Below are positions 1 through 6,569 of a DNA stretch of 41,966 nucleotides, piece after piece. This DNA comes from a virus. Below the pieces are notes generated by a model that was not told the DNA's origin, did no database searches, and was given only the letters and a program-made list of their open reading frames with translations. The stretch's first letter is position 1; each line of letters opens with the position of its first letter. A program made the position numbers and the translations under genes. The stretch lies in IMG/VR virus record IMGVR_UViG_3300018079_000019, positions 1 to 41,966 of that record, one strand, 5' to 3'.

Positions 1-97
1 CCACGTCTCGCCGGTCCATGATGATGTGCTGGGGCTTCCGGCGGTGCAGCCGAATGGTGACGATGCCCTCGGGAAACTGCTCGCTCGGCGGGTTCAC
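1..97 (-). CDS. Partial hypothetical protein (runs off left edge)
   Basis: Only the first ~32 codons lie in the window. The chosen start is GTG at 97-95, which overlaps the TGA of the upstream gene (GTGA). A GGAGG lies about 11 bases upstream. An ATG at 115 in the same frame is possible but has no ribosome-binding site. The visible residues (SEQFPEGIVTIRLHRRKP and on) look like a normal beta-strand-containing protein. No family is recognised. It is the most distal gene seen in the leftward DNA-metabolism operon. Confidence 0.6.
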   Translation of the reverse strand, partial: MNPPSEQFPEGIVTIRLHRRKPQHIIMDRRDV

Positions 98-282
98 GGG
101 TAGAGCTGCCTCCATGCAGCGGCACAGCCTGAGCCATCGTACGCCTCGCCGCCGGCAAAGCGTCGTTGGGCCATCCAGTGCGGCGGCTCGATGTCGCGGT
201 GGACGACGGTCATGGCGTAGACCTGGTTCACGACACGCGGCCGGCACCAGCACCATTCGGATGCTTCGTGTTCAACTCCCAT
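94..282 (-). CDS. Small hypothetical protein, 62 aa
   Basis: ATG at 282 is preceded by a purine-rich GGGGGAGAG ribosome-binding site, and the start overlaps the end of the upstream gene by a few bases. The protein has a WCWCRP motif near the N-terminus and several Trp and His residues. The cysteines are too few for a clear zinc site. No family is recognised. Its place in an unbroken minus-strand operon and the clean translational signals support it as a real gene. Confidence 0.6.
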   Translation of the reverse strand: MGVEHEASEWCWCRPRVVNQVYAMTVVHRDIEPPHWMAQRRFAGGEAYDGSGCAAAWRQLYP

Positions 283-466
283 GGGTCACTCTCCCCCACT
301 GGTGGACGCCGGTGTGCCCCTCGTGACGCCGACAAGCCAGCCACCCGTGGACGAGCGGTACGATGCGCTTGCATCGCATGAGCCCTGTAGCAGGGTAGGG
401 GTCGCCCGGATGGCGACCGGCCCGCTCCCGCATCGGCGTCCTCCACGCCTCCCAGAGGTCGTACAT
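272..466 (-). CDS. Small Cys/His-containing hypothetical protein, 64 aa
   Basis: The frame stays open further upstream, but the start is placed at ATG 466-464 because it forms a TGATG junction with the stop of the preceding gene. The C-terminal half carries Cys and His residues (RCKRIVPLVHGWLACRRHEG, then HTGVH) that could bind a metal ion. The N-terminus is MYDLWEAWRTPM. No family is recognised. Function unknown. Confidence 0.55.
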   Translation of the reverse strand: MYDLWEAWRTPMRERAGRHPGDPYPATGLMRCKRIVPLVHGWLACRRHEGHTGVHQWGRVTHGS

Positions 467-750
467 CAGCGAGCCTCCAGTACCTTGATGTCTTTGACGA
501 TGGCCCGGGGGATGTGTGTGCAACCGCGGAACTTCTTCCCGGTGGTGCCGTAGTCGACGACCTCCGGCCCGACGGACACGATGTTCTCCTCGAGGCGGAC
601 GAGCTCGCCGGTGGTTGTAACGATGCAGGTGTCGCTCATCTGTTCGACGGTCTCCTCCGTCGTCTCCGTCCAGGCGTCGAGCCACGTCACGCAGACGACG
701 TCGCCGAGCTTCGCCTTCGGAGGCCTAGTCGTCTTCTTCTTCGACGGCAT
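466..750 (-). CDS. Hypothetical protein, 94 aa
   Basis: ATG at 750 follows GGGAGG at good spacing. The gene overlaps the end of the nuclease gene by 26 bases in another frame. The protein starts with a lysine-rich basic stretch (MPSKKKTTRPPKAKLGD) followed by a mixed, beta-rich body with VVCVTWLDAW and a C-terminal part containing THIPRAIVKDIKVLEAR. The basic tail suggests nucleic-acid contact, but this is inference. Family not recognised. Confidence 0.65.
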   Translation of the reverse strand: MPSKKKTTRPPKAKLGDVVCVTWLDAWTETTEETVEQMSDTCIVTTTGELVRLEENIVSVGPEVVDYGTTGKKFRGCTHIPRAIVKDIKVLEAR

Positions 751-1723
751 CGCCGCCTCCCTTCTTCGTTGGAACCCAGGTCAGACGGTTCGGAAAGCGG
801 CGGGCGACGCAGTCGGGCAGCTTGCAGAGCGGCGGGCCGGGGCATTGCCATCCGGCTTCGCCGCCCCACAACCCCTCCGCCGTGTGGACCTTCGCTTTGC
901 CGGTCTTCTTGTCGAGGTCATCGACGTCAACCCAGGGGTCGGGCCACTCGGGGTAGGAGTCCAACGCGTTCTTGAACAGGTGGAGGCGCGGCCGCAGAAC
1001 CTTGAGGACGTACGGGTCGGGCCACACGAAGGGGACCTGAACCTTCGCGAACTTCCCGGTCGGGAGGAACACCTCTTCCTTCTTCTCGACCTCGAGGACC
1101 TTCGCCCACTTCGGCCCCAGGTAGACGACGGCGACGTGCGACACGGGGTTCTCGCGCGGGTCGAAGGGGAGCTCGACCACCCCCTTCGGCAGGTCCCACT
1201 TCTCGGCGTGGCGAGCGATGAAGGCGTTGAACTCGACCTGCTCTGTGTGGTTCTTGTACGGGTAGTTGTACGCCGGCGGCGTCTGCGTCACCTTGTAGTC
1301 GAACAGGACCTCCGTGTCGAGGAGGTCGGGGGAACAGGAGAACTCGATGCCGTCGACCGTGGTGTAGAACCGGGCCTCCGCGATGGACCGCGGGTGGCGG
1401 TTCATCTCCATCGTGCGGTGGACCATCGTCCCGCGGAAGGGAACGTACAAGTCCTCGAGACTCGTGATGTAGTCCGCCTTCCGCTTGATGACCTCGGCCC
1501 GAGGACAGTGCGCCACAAGGGCGGACACGCTGATGCGCTCGAGCCGCTCCTGGTGCTCGTCGAGCATGGCGGAGACGAGTTCGTAGGTCCACGGCGCCCA
1601 CTTGATAGACTGCCCGATGTGCTCGAGCACGTCCTCGAGGGGGAGCCAGTTCGGGAGGTACCCGACCCTGTCCTTCCGCCGGAGCTCACTGTGGCTCGGC
1701 TCGACGACGCCGACGAGTGGCAT
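725..1723 (-). CDS. PD-(D/E)XK exonuclease, RecB/Cas4-like, probable Fe-S cluster
   Basis: A 332-aa protein with the ordered motifs of the RecB/AddB/Cas4 nuclease superfamily. These are a Cys in an ALVAHCPRAEVIKRK context (C73), GTMVH (H102), SPD (D133), the catalytic FDYK (D142, K144) and a downstream Q-containing helix (EQVEFNAF, Q162). Three more cysteines cluster near the C-terminus (C294, C300, C305; spacing C-x5-C-x4-C). One N-terminal plus three C-terminal cysteines is the arrangement that holds a 4Fe-4S cluster in AddB and Cas4. The likely role is exonucleolytic processing of DNA ends in phage recombination or degradation of host DNA. It lies in the same operon as the primase-polymerase and endonuclease VII. 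No CRISPR array or cas1/cas2 is visible, so it is not called Cas4. Confidence 0.8.
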   Translation of the reverse strand: MPLVGVVEPSHSELRRKDRVGYLPNWLPLEDVLEHIGQSIKWAPWTYELVSAMLDEHQERLERISVSALVAHCPRAEVIKRKADYITSLEDLYVPFRGTMVHRTMEMNRHPRSIAEARFYTTVDGIEFSCSPDLLDTEVLFDYKVTQTPPAYNYPYKNHTEQVEFNAFIARHAEKWDLPKGVVELPFDPRENPVSHVAVVYLGPKWAKVLEVEKKEEVFLPTGKFAKVQVPFVWPDPYVLKVLRPRLHLFKNALDSYPEWPDPWVDVDDLDKKTGKAKVHTAEGLWGGEAGWQCPGPPLCKLPDCVARRFPNRLTWVPTKKGGGDAVEEEDD

Positions 1724-1828
1724 CTACTTCACCAGCCAGAGGTTGTGCTGAGCGAGAGCCAGACCCAGGGCGACCGCGCTGAGGTGTGTGAGGACCAGCG
1801 TTAGCCGGGTGAACCACTTGACCGTCAC
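1724..1828 (-). CDS. Short single-pass membrane protein, 34 aa
   Basis: GTG at 1828-1826 overlaps the TGA of the upstream gene (GTGA), and its TAG abuts the nuclease start. The peptide has a short basic N-terminus (MTVKWFTR) followed by about 20 hydrophobic residues (LTLVLTHLSAVALGLALA), enough for one membrane helix. The exact fit between two genes supports it. Function unknown. Confidence 0.55.
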   Translation of the reverse strand: MTVKWFTRLTLVLTHLSAVALGLALAQHNLWLVK

Positions 1829-2052
1829 GTCTCGAACCCCAGCACGACGATGTCGCGCAGGTTGTCGGTACCAGGACCGGGCTCGCGGTCCTTGTAGTGA
1901 CGCTCGTCGCCCTCGACGAGGACGCGCAAGAAGCCCTCCTCCGTCATGCGGTGGAGTTCAGCCCTGCCCAGGTGCTCGAGCTGCCATGCCAGGTCGCGAA
2001 GGTTCCGCTCCGAAAGCGTCACCTGCGCTCCGCCGTCGTAGTGAACATCCAT
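1825..2052 (-). CDS. Hypothetical protein, 75 aa
   Basis: ATG at 2052 follows AGGAGGT and makes a TGATG junction with the upstream gene. The frame is open further upstream, but no better start exists. The protein (MDVHYDGGAQVTLSERNLRD at the N-terminus) looks like a compact alpha/beta domain. The N-terminal stretch resembles small phage proteins of the 'LT..n...L' type that carry a helix after a strand. No family can be named. It lies within the DNA-metabolism operon. Confidence 0.6.
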   Translation of the reverse strand: MDVHYDGGAQVTLSERNLRDLAWQLEHLGRAELHRMTEEGFLRVLVEGDERHYKDREPGPGTDNLRDIVVLGFET

Positions 2053-2177
2053 CAGTCTACCTCCTGCCTCTCTTGGTAATCGACCTCGACGACACCGGGG
2101 TCGTTGCGTAGCAGGTCGCGAATGCGGTCCCAGTCCCCTTCCTTGACCCACACCCACGCGAAGATGACGACGGCCAT
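2052..2177 (-). CDS. Small hypothetical protein, 41 aa
   Basis: ATG at 2177 and the stop at 2052-2054 both form 1-base TGATG junctions with the neighbouring genes. The peptide begins MAVVIFAWVWVKEGDWDRIR and ends in an acidic tail. It is hydrophobic and Trp-rich at the N-terminus, perhaps a beta strand rather than a membrane helix. Not recognised. Confidence 0.6.
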   Translation of the reverse strand: MAVVIFAWVWVKEGDWDRIRDLLRNDPGVVEVDYQERQEVD

Positions 2178-2299
2178 CAGACCTCCTCCTCCTCGTACTC
2201 GACAACGTCGCAATCGAACTCGAACTCGAGGACCTCGCGCAGCTCCTCCTCCGACGGAGGGGACTCGAAGCGCAGCACGACGGTCACCTCCGTAGCCAT
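2177..2299 (-). CDS. Small acidic protein, 40 aa
   Basis: The frame opens further upstream. The start is placed at ATG 2299 because of a TGATG junction with the upstream stop. The protein starts MATEVTVVLRFESPPSEEEL and ends with a run of glutamates. It looks like a small strand-helix-strand domain. Function unknown. Confidence 0.6.
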   Translation of the reverse strand: MATEVTVVLRFESPPSEEELREVLEFEFDCDVVEYEEEEV

Positions 2300-2520
2300 C
2301 AGTCGAGCCTCTCGTGAATGCTCTTGAGCTGCTTCCGGAAGCGGCGCTCCATGCGCCACAGCGCGAAGCGTCCGGGCATCTCCGCCGGCGGCGCCTCCTG
2401 GTGGAGCGGACCGTCGGGGCACGTCACCGGTTCCTTCGCGTACTTGAGCTCATCGAAGGGGGCGATGAGCTCGACCCCATGCGGGCAGCGTACGCGGAAG
2501 GTCCAGGGTTCGGTGGTCAT
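2299..2520 (-). CDS. Hypothetical protein with two CP(H/D)G motifs, 73 aa
   Basis: Two starts are possible: GTG at 2523 and ATG at 2520. ATG is preferred because it makes a TGATG junction with the upstream gene. The protein contains RCPHGVEL and TCPDGPLH about 20 residues apart, which could be half of a metal site, and a basic helical C-terminus (WRMERRFRKQLKSIHERLD). Family not recognised. Confidence 0.6.
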   Translation of the reverse strand: MTTEPWTFRVRCPHGVELIAPFDELKYAKEPVTCPDGPLHQEAPPAEMPGRFALWRMERRFRKQLKSIHERLD

Positions 2521-2756
2521 CACACGTTCCTCAGGTATTGTCCGTCGGCCCGGGGCGGCCCGTAGAACACGACGCTCTTGTTCAGCGCACTCACGCCACC
2601 GTTGTGCTTGCTCCGGTCGCGGGCGCTGACCGCGCGTCGCGACAAGGCGCCGGCGCGGATGCTTCGCTTCCCGCCCTTGAACCCGCGCTGAACCCCTGGG
2701 TTGTGCCGAACCTTGATGAGGAGGGGGCCGCCCTTATGCTTCCAACGCTTGAGCAT
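2520..2756 (-). CDS. Small basic hypothetical protein, 78 aa
   Basis: ATG at 2756 lies inside the end of the upstream endonuclease gene (23-base overlap). The product is rich in Lys, Arg and Gly (MLKRWKHKGGPLLIKVRHNP at the start) and is probably a nucleic-acid-binding or disordered protein. No motif identifies it. Function unknown. Confidence 0.5.
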   Translation of the reverse strand: MLKRWKHKGGPLLIKVRHNPGVQRGFKGGKRSIRAGALSRRAVSARDRSKHNGGVSALNKSVVFYGPPRADGQYLRNV

Positions 2757-3102
2757 TCAGCTTCTCCATCGCCGCCCGAATGCTTTCGTCGATGCGGCGG
2801 TTCTCGTAGGCGCGCAGGTAGTTCGCGGCCCCCTGGAGGTTCTGGAACGTGGCACCGCGGGCCAAGCGGTAGCGGTTGCACATCATGCAGAGTAGCCCGC
2901 GGTGGTACTTCCGCTTGTTCTCGTCCGACATCTTCGCGTACCCTCGGACGTGCTCGTGGTCGAGGTTCAGCCGAAGCGACGGGGGCAGCGTCCCGCACGC
3001 GCCGCACACGCCACGCTGGCGGTCCAGGATGACGCGCCACGCATGCTCGTCCAACCCGTGCTTCTTGAGCGTCAGCGCGGTAGGTACGAGGATTTCAGGC
3101 AT
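2734..3102 (-). CDS. HNH endonuclease, recombination endonuclease VII family
   Basis: 122 aa from ATG 3102, the best start; the upstream in-frame residues look like non-coding extension. The signature is in order: GVCGACG (zinc Cys pair), LNLDHEH (catalytic D-H), RGLLCMMCNRY (second Cys pair plus Asn). This matches the treble-clef fold of T4 endonuclease VII, which cleaves branched DNA to clear junctions before packaging. Helices follow the nuclease core. It overlaps the primase gene by 8 bases, so the two are translationally coupled. The role as a resolvase is inferred from the family. A general nicking HNH enzyme is the alternative. Confidence 0.85.
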   Translation of the reverse strand: MPEILVPTALTLKKHGLDEHAWRVILDRQRGVCGACGTLPPSLRLNLDHEHVRGYAKMSDENKRKYHRGLLCMMCNRYRLARGATFQNLQGAANYLRAYENRRIDESIRAAMEKLNAQALEA

Positions 3103-3973
3103 CCTTGCCACCCTTCTCCCAGGGCTTCTCAAGCCCGGCCTCGAACGCCGATTTCAACGTCTGGTAGACCTCGGTCCGGTCGAGGCCGGCGTACTCCGCC
3201 GCGGCCGCGATGACACGCAAAGCTTCGTCCGCCTTGAGCTCGCCGGCGGCCACGAGCTGACCGATGCGGAACCCGGTTCGGTTCAGGCGAACGTTGCGCT
3301 CGCCCTCGGGGGCCGTGAAGAGGTGGCCGGCCTGCTGCTCCAGGGCGCGAATGCCGTAGGCGGTACCCGCCTCCCAGGGGAAGAGAGCCTTGGCCTTCGA
3401 CGGATGGGGGCCCACGACGATGTCGGGGCGCTCGGGCCTCGTGAGGGCCCGGAGGAGCCAGGCAGGAAGGCGCAGCATGCCCGGGTACTCGATGGCGAAG
3501 ACGCCGTTCCACTGGTACATGTCGCCGTGGGCGTTGACCGACGGAGGCAGGAGGACGTAGCCGAGGCCGGCACGCTTCACGTCCACGCCCTGCATCCACT
3601 TCGTCACGAGCTGGCTATCTTCGGGGACCCGGAAGTACAAGTGCTGCCCGCCGCTCGGGGTGTAGGCGCAGAGCGTGAACTGCGACTCGCTCGGGAGGCA
3701 CTCGCCGGGCTCCGGCGCCCCGTTGCGGGGGTCGAAGTCGAGGACGACTAGGCCCTCGGGGATGTCCAGGGCGACGTTCGCCGTGGGATGGAGGCGCCAC
3801 CACTCCCGGACGAGGTCCTCGTTCATGGTGGCGTCCTTGAAACCGTGCAGGGTGAGGGGCTTCTTGTCTCTGCCGACGGGGAAGACGCGCAGGCCGGCAC
3901 GGATGTACTCCAGGGCGGCCTCGAGGACCTCCCCAGAGTCCACGACCGGCGCGTCTTCCCGTGTCGTCGTCAT
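3095..3973 (-). CDS. Primase-polymerase (Prim-Pol, archaeo-eukaryotic primase fold)
   Basis: 292 aa with the bifunctional primase/polymerase motifs: VVLDFDPRNG (metal-binding D79 and D81), TPSGGQHLYF (S107, H111) and a third motif VDVKRAGLGYVLLPPS (D131). Residues 15-75 carry the usual N-terminal helix and AGLRVFPVGRDKKPL strand. The C-terminal ~70 residues (around ERNVRLNRTGFRIG) resemble the PriCT helical domain. There is no helicase domain, unlike many phage primase-helicases, so a separate helicase must be encoded elsewhere or borrowed. It would make primers for phage DNA replication. Second gene of the leftward operon. Confidence 0.88.
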   Translation of the reverse strand: MTTTREDAPVVDSGEVLEAALEYIRAGLRVFPVGRDKKPLTLHGFKDATMNEDLVREWWRLHPTANVALDIPEGLVVLDFDPRNGAPEPGECLPSESQFTLCAYTPSGGQHLYFRVPEDSQLVTKWMQGVDVKRAGLGYVLLPPSVNAHGDMYQWNGVFAIEYPGMLRLPAWLLRALTRPERPDIVVGPHPSKAKALFPWEAGTAYGIRALEQQAGHLFTAPEGERNVRLNRTGFRIGQLVAAGELKADEALRVIAAAAEYAGLDRTEVYQTLKSAFEAGLEKPWEKGGKDA

Positions 3974-3977
3974 GGTG

Positions 3978-4322
3978 CTACGCGGCCGCCGTCACCAGCG
4001 TCGCGCGACCAGCCGCCTCGATGCGAGCCTGCACGGTCTTGCCAGGGTTCGCGGCGAGGAAGTCGGCCATCGCGGCCAGCATCCGGTCTCGGCTGTCGAC
4101 GGACCCCGTCTGGAAGCCGAGCTTGCGCTCCACGTCCTCGAGGGTGATGTCGAGCAGGAACCGCTCGGTGTCCTTGTAGCCGCCCGTCGGCTCAAGAGTG
4201 ACGTTCCGGATGGCGAAGGACTTGCCGCTCTTGAGCAGCTCCTCCTTCTCTTCGCCGGTGACGTAGTCCCCACCCTCGTAGGGAGTGTCGTCGACGTACG
4301 ACTGGAAGAACTCGTCGCTCAT
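3978..4322 (-). CDS. Hypothetical protein upstream of Prim-Pol, 114 aa
   Basis: The start is placed at ATG 4322, preceded by AAAGGGGA. The open frame extends further but upstream residues look non-coding. It is the first gene of the leftward operon, directly before the Prim-Pol. The N-terminus is acidic (DDTPYEGGDYVTGEEKEELL) and a beta-rich middle follows (FAIRNVTLEPTGGYKDTERF). An SRDRMLAAMADFLAANPG segment and a final strand end it. The layout would suit an OB-like fold such as a single-stranded DNA-binding protein, but this is inference from position and strand pattern. Confidence 0.65.
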   Translation of the reverse strand: MSDEFFQSYVDDTPYEGGDYVTGEEKEELLKSGKSFAIRNVTLEPTGGYKDTERFLLDITLEDVERKLGFQTGSVDSRDRMLAAMADFLAANPGKTVQARIEAAGRATLVTAAA

Positions 4323-4523
4323 AGCGAGAGTCCCCTTTCTGGCCTCATCTCTGGAGGCCCACTTGGTCGGGTGAGAGGGCCCCCCGGACCACGGGCTCAC
4401 TCGCGGCCGGGGGGACGACTTCCTCGAGGTATCAGCCGGTCTGGCAGAGCCCCGCCGCGCCGGCTTCCCATTCGAGTCTGCCCCCTCTGACACTGGGCAA
4501 ACGCACAACCATGTCCCCCCATC

Positions 4524-4543
4524 TGTCCCCCATTCGCCCTACG
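4524..4543 (+). repeat. Direct repeat copy 1
   Basis: TGTCCCCCATTCGCCCTACG. It differs by one base from the copy at 4620-4639, 96 bases downstream. A shorter related TGTCCCCCCAT occurs just before it (from 4513). The two copies bracket the palindrome at 4578-4606, as regulator sites around a promoter would. Confidence 0.7.
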
Positions 4544-4577
4544 CCGAACGGCTCTTTGATGAAGAACCAGTCCCCCT

Positions 4578-4606
4578 CCTTATCTTAGCCAAGGACTAAG
4601 AGAAGG
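4578..4606. repeat. Interrupted palindrome, operator-like
   Basis: Arms CCTTATCTTAG (4578-4588) and CTAAGAGAAGG (4596-4606) are complementary at 10 of 11 positions around a 7-base centre. It sits in the middle of the divergent region. It contains TATCTT on the plus strand and TAAGAT on the minus strand, both -10-like. An operator covering two divergent promoters is the simplest reading. A transcript hairpin is the alternative. Confidence 0.6.
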
Positions 4607-4619
4607 GAAATGCGCGCTG

Positions 4620-4639
4620 TGTCCCCCATTCGGCCTACG
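4620..4639 (+). repeat. Direct repeat copy 2
   Basis: TGTCCCCCATTCGGCCTACG, one mismatch to the copy at 4524-4543. It lies 46 bases upstream of the first codon of the nucleotidase gene. Confidence 0.7.
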
Positions 4640-4685
4640 TCAAAGGTCTCGGTTGTGAGATTGACCAGTGGCAGAGGAGGAATAC

Positions 4686-5273
4686 GTGAGCGAACCTAAG
4701 CACCTTGCCGTGGACCTGGACGACGTCGTCCTCGACTTCGTCGATTCCGGCGTCATCCGCTGCGTCAACCGGGAGTACGATGCCGGCCTCGTCATCGAGG
4801 ACATCGTCGATTGGGACCTCGGGAAGGTCCTCAACCCCATCATCGGGGGCGACTGGTGGGCGTGGTGGGCGAAGCGCGACTGGCTGTGGGCCCAGTGTGA
4901 CGCCATCCCTGGCGCCATCGGCGGCCTACAGAAGCTCCGCGACCTCGGCTACTACCTAGAAATCGTGACGTCGAAGCCCGAGTGGGCCGAAGCGCAGACA
5001 TGGCGTTGGCTCGGGAAGTGGCGCCCGCCGGTTCACCAGGTCACCATCATCGGCATGGGCGAGAAGAAGACGGACCGGACCGAAGCCGACATCCTCATCG
5101 ACGACAAGCCGAGCAACTGCGACGACTTCGTCGACGACGGTCGCCAGGCCATCATGTTCGACCGCCCACACAACCGCTCCGCGGAGCTCCGCCCGGGCAT
5201 GGACCGCGTGTTCAACTGGCGCAGCATGCCGACGGCGCTCGAGATGCTCACCTATGAGGAGGCCGTGTCGTGA
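4686..5273 (+). CDS. HAD-family 5'-deoxynucleotidase
   Basis: The start is GTG 4686 rather than GTG 4668, because GAGGAGG at 4674-4680 sits at the right distance from 4686. The 195-aa product has HAD motif I VDLDDVVLDF (nucleophile D10, acid D12), motif II IVTSKP, and a late motif ILIDDKPSNCDDF for the metal-binding aspartates. Length and motifs match the 5'(3')-deoxyribonucleotidase branch common in phages. It would dephosphorylate dNMPs and so adjust nucleotide pools. It is the first gene of the rightward operon, which also carries a dATP/dGTP diphosphohydrolase-like gene. Exact substrate is not shown by the sequence. Confidence 0.8.
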   Translation: MSEPKHLAVDLDDVVLDFVDSGVIRCVNREYDAGLVIEDIVDWDLGKVLNPIIGGDWWAWWAKRDWLWAQCDAIPGAIGGLQKLRDLGYYLEIVTSKPEWAEAQTWRWLGKWRPPVHQVTIIGMGEKKTDRTEADILIDDKPSNCDDFVDDGRQAIMFDRPHNRSAELRPGMDRVFNWRSMPTALEMLTYEEAVS

Positions 5274-5557
5274 AGTACAAGTTCAAGAAGGATATCATCG
5301 CGGATGCGGAGAGTCCGTCCATCGAGACCATCGAGTACACCGACGGGACGGCGAAGGTCGTCCTGACGTTCTTCACCGACTACACGCGGGCCGGCATTCG
5401 CACTGATGTGGAGCACGTCGTCGTGTTCAAGATGGACTACGACGACATCGCCTGCGTTAGCCGCACTCTCGCCGCGACCCTCATCATGCTCAAGACGCGG
5501 TTCGTCGAGAGCATCGACCACGCAACGGAGAGTGTCAGGAGGCAGTTCAATGGGTAG
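5270..5557 (+). CDS. Hypothetical protein, 95 aa
   Basis: GTG start at 5270 overlaps the nucleotidase TGA (GTGA). The protein begins MKYKFKKDIIADAESPSIET, has alternating strands (TAKVVLTFFTDY, EHVVVFKMDYDD) and ends with an amphipathic helix. It resembles a small alpha/beta domain of phage origin with no named family. Function unknown. Confidence 0.65.
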   Translation: MKYKFKKDIIADAESPSIETIEYTDGTAKVVLTFFTDYTRAGIRTDVEHVVVFKMDYDDIACVSRTLAATLIMLKTRFVESIDHATESVRRQFNG

Positions 5558-5942
5558 TCACGACGGCATTTCACCGGTTGGAGGCGACGCTATGGTGGTG
5601 GTGAACATGGAGACGTTGCTCGCCGCGGACGCGCGCCCGAGGGACGCCATCTTGCCGACCGAAGCGGCGTCGCGGAAGGCCCTGCCCGTCGCCACCGGCG
5701 TACTGGACTACTTCCCCGACGCTCTCGTGGCGGTCGCGGAGGTCTCGCGCGTCGGCAACGACCAACACAACCCGGGGCAGCCGCTCCACTGGGAGAAGAG
5801 CAAGTCGACCGACCACGCGGACAGCCTCGTCCGCCACCTCCTCGAGCGCCCAGGGTTCGATGACGACGGCGTCCGACACTCGGCGAAGGTCGCGTGGCGC
5901 GCCCTCGCGCTGCTCCAGACGGAAATCGAGGACGCGCGATGA
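5550..5942 (+). CDS. dATP/dGTP diphosphohydrolase-like protein (DUF5664/MazZ-type)
   Basis: 130 aa from ATG 5550, with AGGAGG upstream and an 8-base overlap with the previous gene. The conserved core is in order: GVLDYFPDALVAVAEVSRVG, GNDQHNPGQPLHW, KSTDHADSLVRHLLE and DDGVRHSAKVAWRALALLQ. This matches the all-alpha dATP/dGTP diphosphohydrolase N-terminal family, which includes MazZ of 2-aminoadenine (Z-genome) phages. The enzyme would hydrolyse purine dNTPs to dNMP and pyrophosphate. The 5'-deoxynucleotidase in the same operon could act on the product. No PurZ, DatZ or DpoZ is visible here, so base substitution cannot be claimed. Confidence 0.78.
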   Translation: MGSHDGISPVGGDAMVVVNMETLLAADARPRDAILPTEAASRKALPVATGVLDYFPDALVAVAEVSRVGNDQHNPGQPLHWEKSKSTDHADSLVRHLLERPGFDDDGVRHSAKVAWRALALLQTEIEDAR

Positions 5943-6112
5943 GGACGCTTGTGACGTTCATCTTCGTCGGTCTCATCATCGCGTCCAACGCCGCTCGCAT
6001 TGCGTACATCGGGAAGCCGCGGCCGCCCATCACGGCCCAGGTCGCGTTGTACGGCTTCCTCGGGGACATCGTGGCGGTCGTCGCTCTGCTCTGGCTAGGG
6101 GGCGTCCTGTGA
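5939..6112 (+). CDS. Small membrane protein, 57 aa, two helices
   Basis: ATG 5939 makes an ATGA junction with the previous gene. Two hydrophobic segments are visible: LVTFIFVGLIIASNAARIAY near the N-terminus and a second one from about residue 37 to the C-terminus (LGDIVAVVALLWLGGVL), joined by a basic, Pro-rich loop. It is probably an inner-membrane protein. It lies far from the lysis genes and in another operon, so it is not called a holin. Function unknown. Confidence 0.65.
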   Translation: MRTLVTFIFVGLIIASNAARIAYIGKPRPPITAQVALYGFLGDIVAVVALLWLGGVL

Positions 6113-6378
6113 AGTCTCCGCGCTACCGCTGGCCTAAGCCGGGTGAGTTCGACGAGTCCGACGGTACTTTCACCGCCGAGGTGAAAAAGCCCGAAACAGT
6201 GAAGAAGCGTCGCGTCCGCACCGTCTCTGAGGAGTTCGAGCTCCGGACCTGGCGCCTCCCCGAGAAGTACCGGAAGCGGTACTCTCCCCGCGGCCTCGAC
6301 CTGTCCGACTCGGCCATCGCGAAGATGACGAAGGGCTGCGCTTACCCGGCGGAGCTCGTGGAAAGGGAGGTACTGTGA
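6109..6378 (+). CDS. Basic hypothetical protein, 89 aa
   Basis: GTG 6109 overlaps the upstream stop (GTGA). The product is rich in Lys and Arg (EVKKPETVKKRRVRTVSEEF) with a central RTWRLPEKYRKRYSPRG stretch. It may bind nucleic acid. No family recognised. The alternative longer frame upstream overlaps other genes and is rejected. Confidence 0.6.
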   Translation: MKSPRYRWPKPGEFDESDGTFTAEVKKPETVKKRRVRTVSEEFELRTWRLPEKYRKRYSPRGLDLSDSAIAKMTKGCAYPAELVEREVL

Positions 6379-6569
6379 AGCTCTCGACCGAACTGCTGAT
6401 GAAGAACCGCGCCGGCTCGCCGGCGGTGGTTCTTTGGGCCCTCCGGAAGTTGGTGGCGGACCTCGAGGCGGAGATGGACAAGATGTACGAGGTGGGCGCC
6501 TCAGACCTCCACGTCAACATCACCGCCTATTCGGACAGCCTCCATGTCATGCTGCGGGGTGAGGCGTGA
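6375..6569 (+). CDS. Hypothetical protein, 64 aa
   Basis: GTG 6375 makes a GTGA junction. N-terminal helix (MKLSTELLMKNRAGSPAVVL), a second helix rich in Glu and Asp, then a strand-like C-terminus (HVNITAYSDSLHVMLRGEA). Compact alpha/beta phage protein, function unknown. Confidence 0.6.
   Translation: MKLSTELLMKNRAGSPAVVLWALRKLVADLEAEMDKMYEVGASDLHVNITAYSDSLHVMLRGEA

Larger units (their letters stand above)
4323..4685. promoter_or_regulatory. Divergent control region between two early operons
   Basis: 363 bases without a gene, between the leftward replication operon and the rightward nucleotide-metabolism operon. It is more A+T-rich than its surroundings around 4550-4615. It holds a 20-bp direct repeat, a long interrupted palindrome, and a weak plus-strand promoter candidate (TTGATG at 4556-4561, 19-base spacer, TATCTT at 4581-4586). 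A minus-strand TAAGAT lies in the same palindrome. Divergent promoters controlled by one regulator are inferred. Confidence 0.55.

Noticed and set aside
725-1723. Calling the nuclease Cas4 and inferring a CRISPR system
   Set aside because: No repeats of CRISPR type and no cas1, cas2 or effector genes in the window; the family is broader than Cas4.
581-1804. Long plus-strand frame (407 aa) opposite the nuclease
   Set aside because: Mirror of the minus-strand nuclease gene; Arg/Val/Leu-rich composition typical of antisense reading in GC-rich DNA and no motifs.
4556-4610. T7-type single-subunit RNA polymerase promoter in the divergent region
   Set aside because: Only loose similarity near GACTAAGAGAAGGGA, no second copy elsewhere, and no phage RNA polymerase gene in the window.
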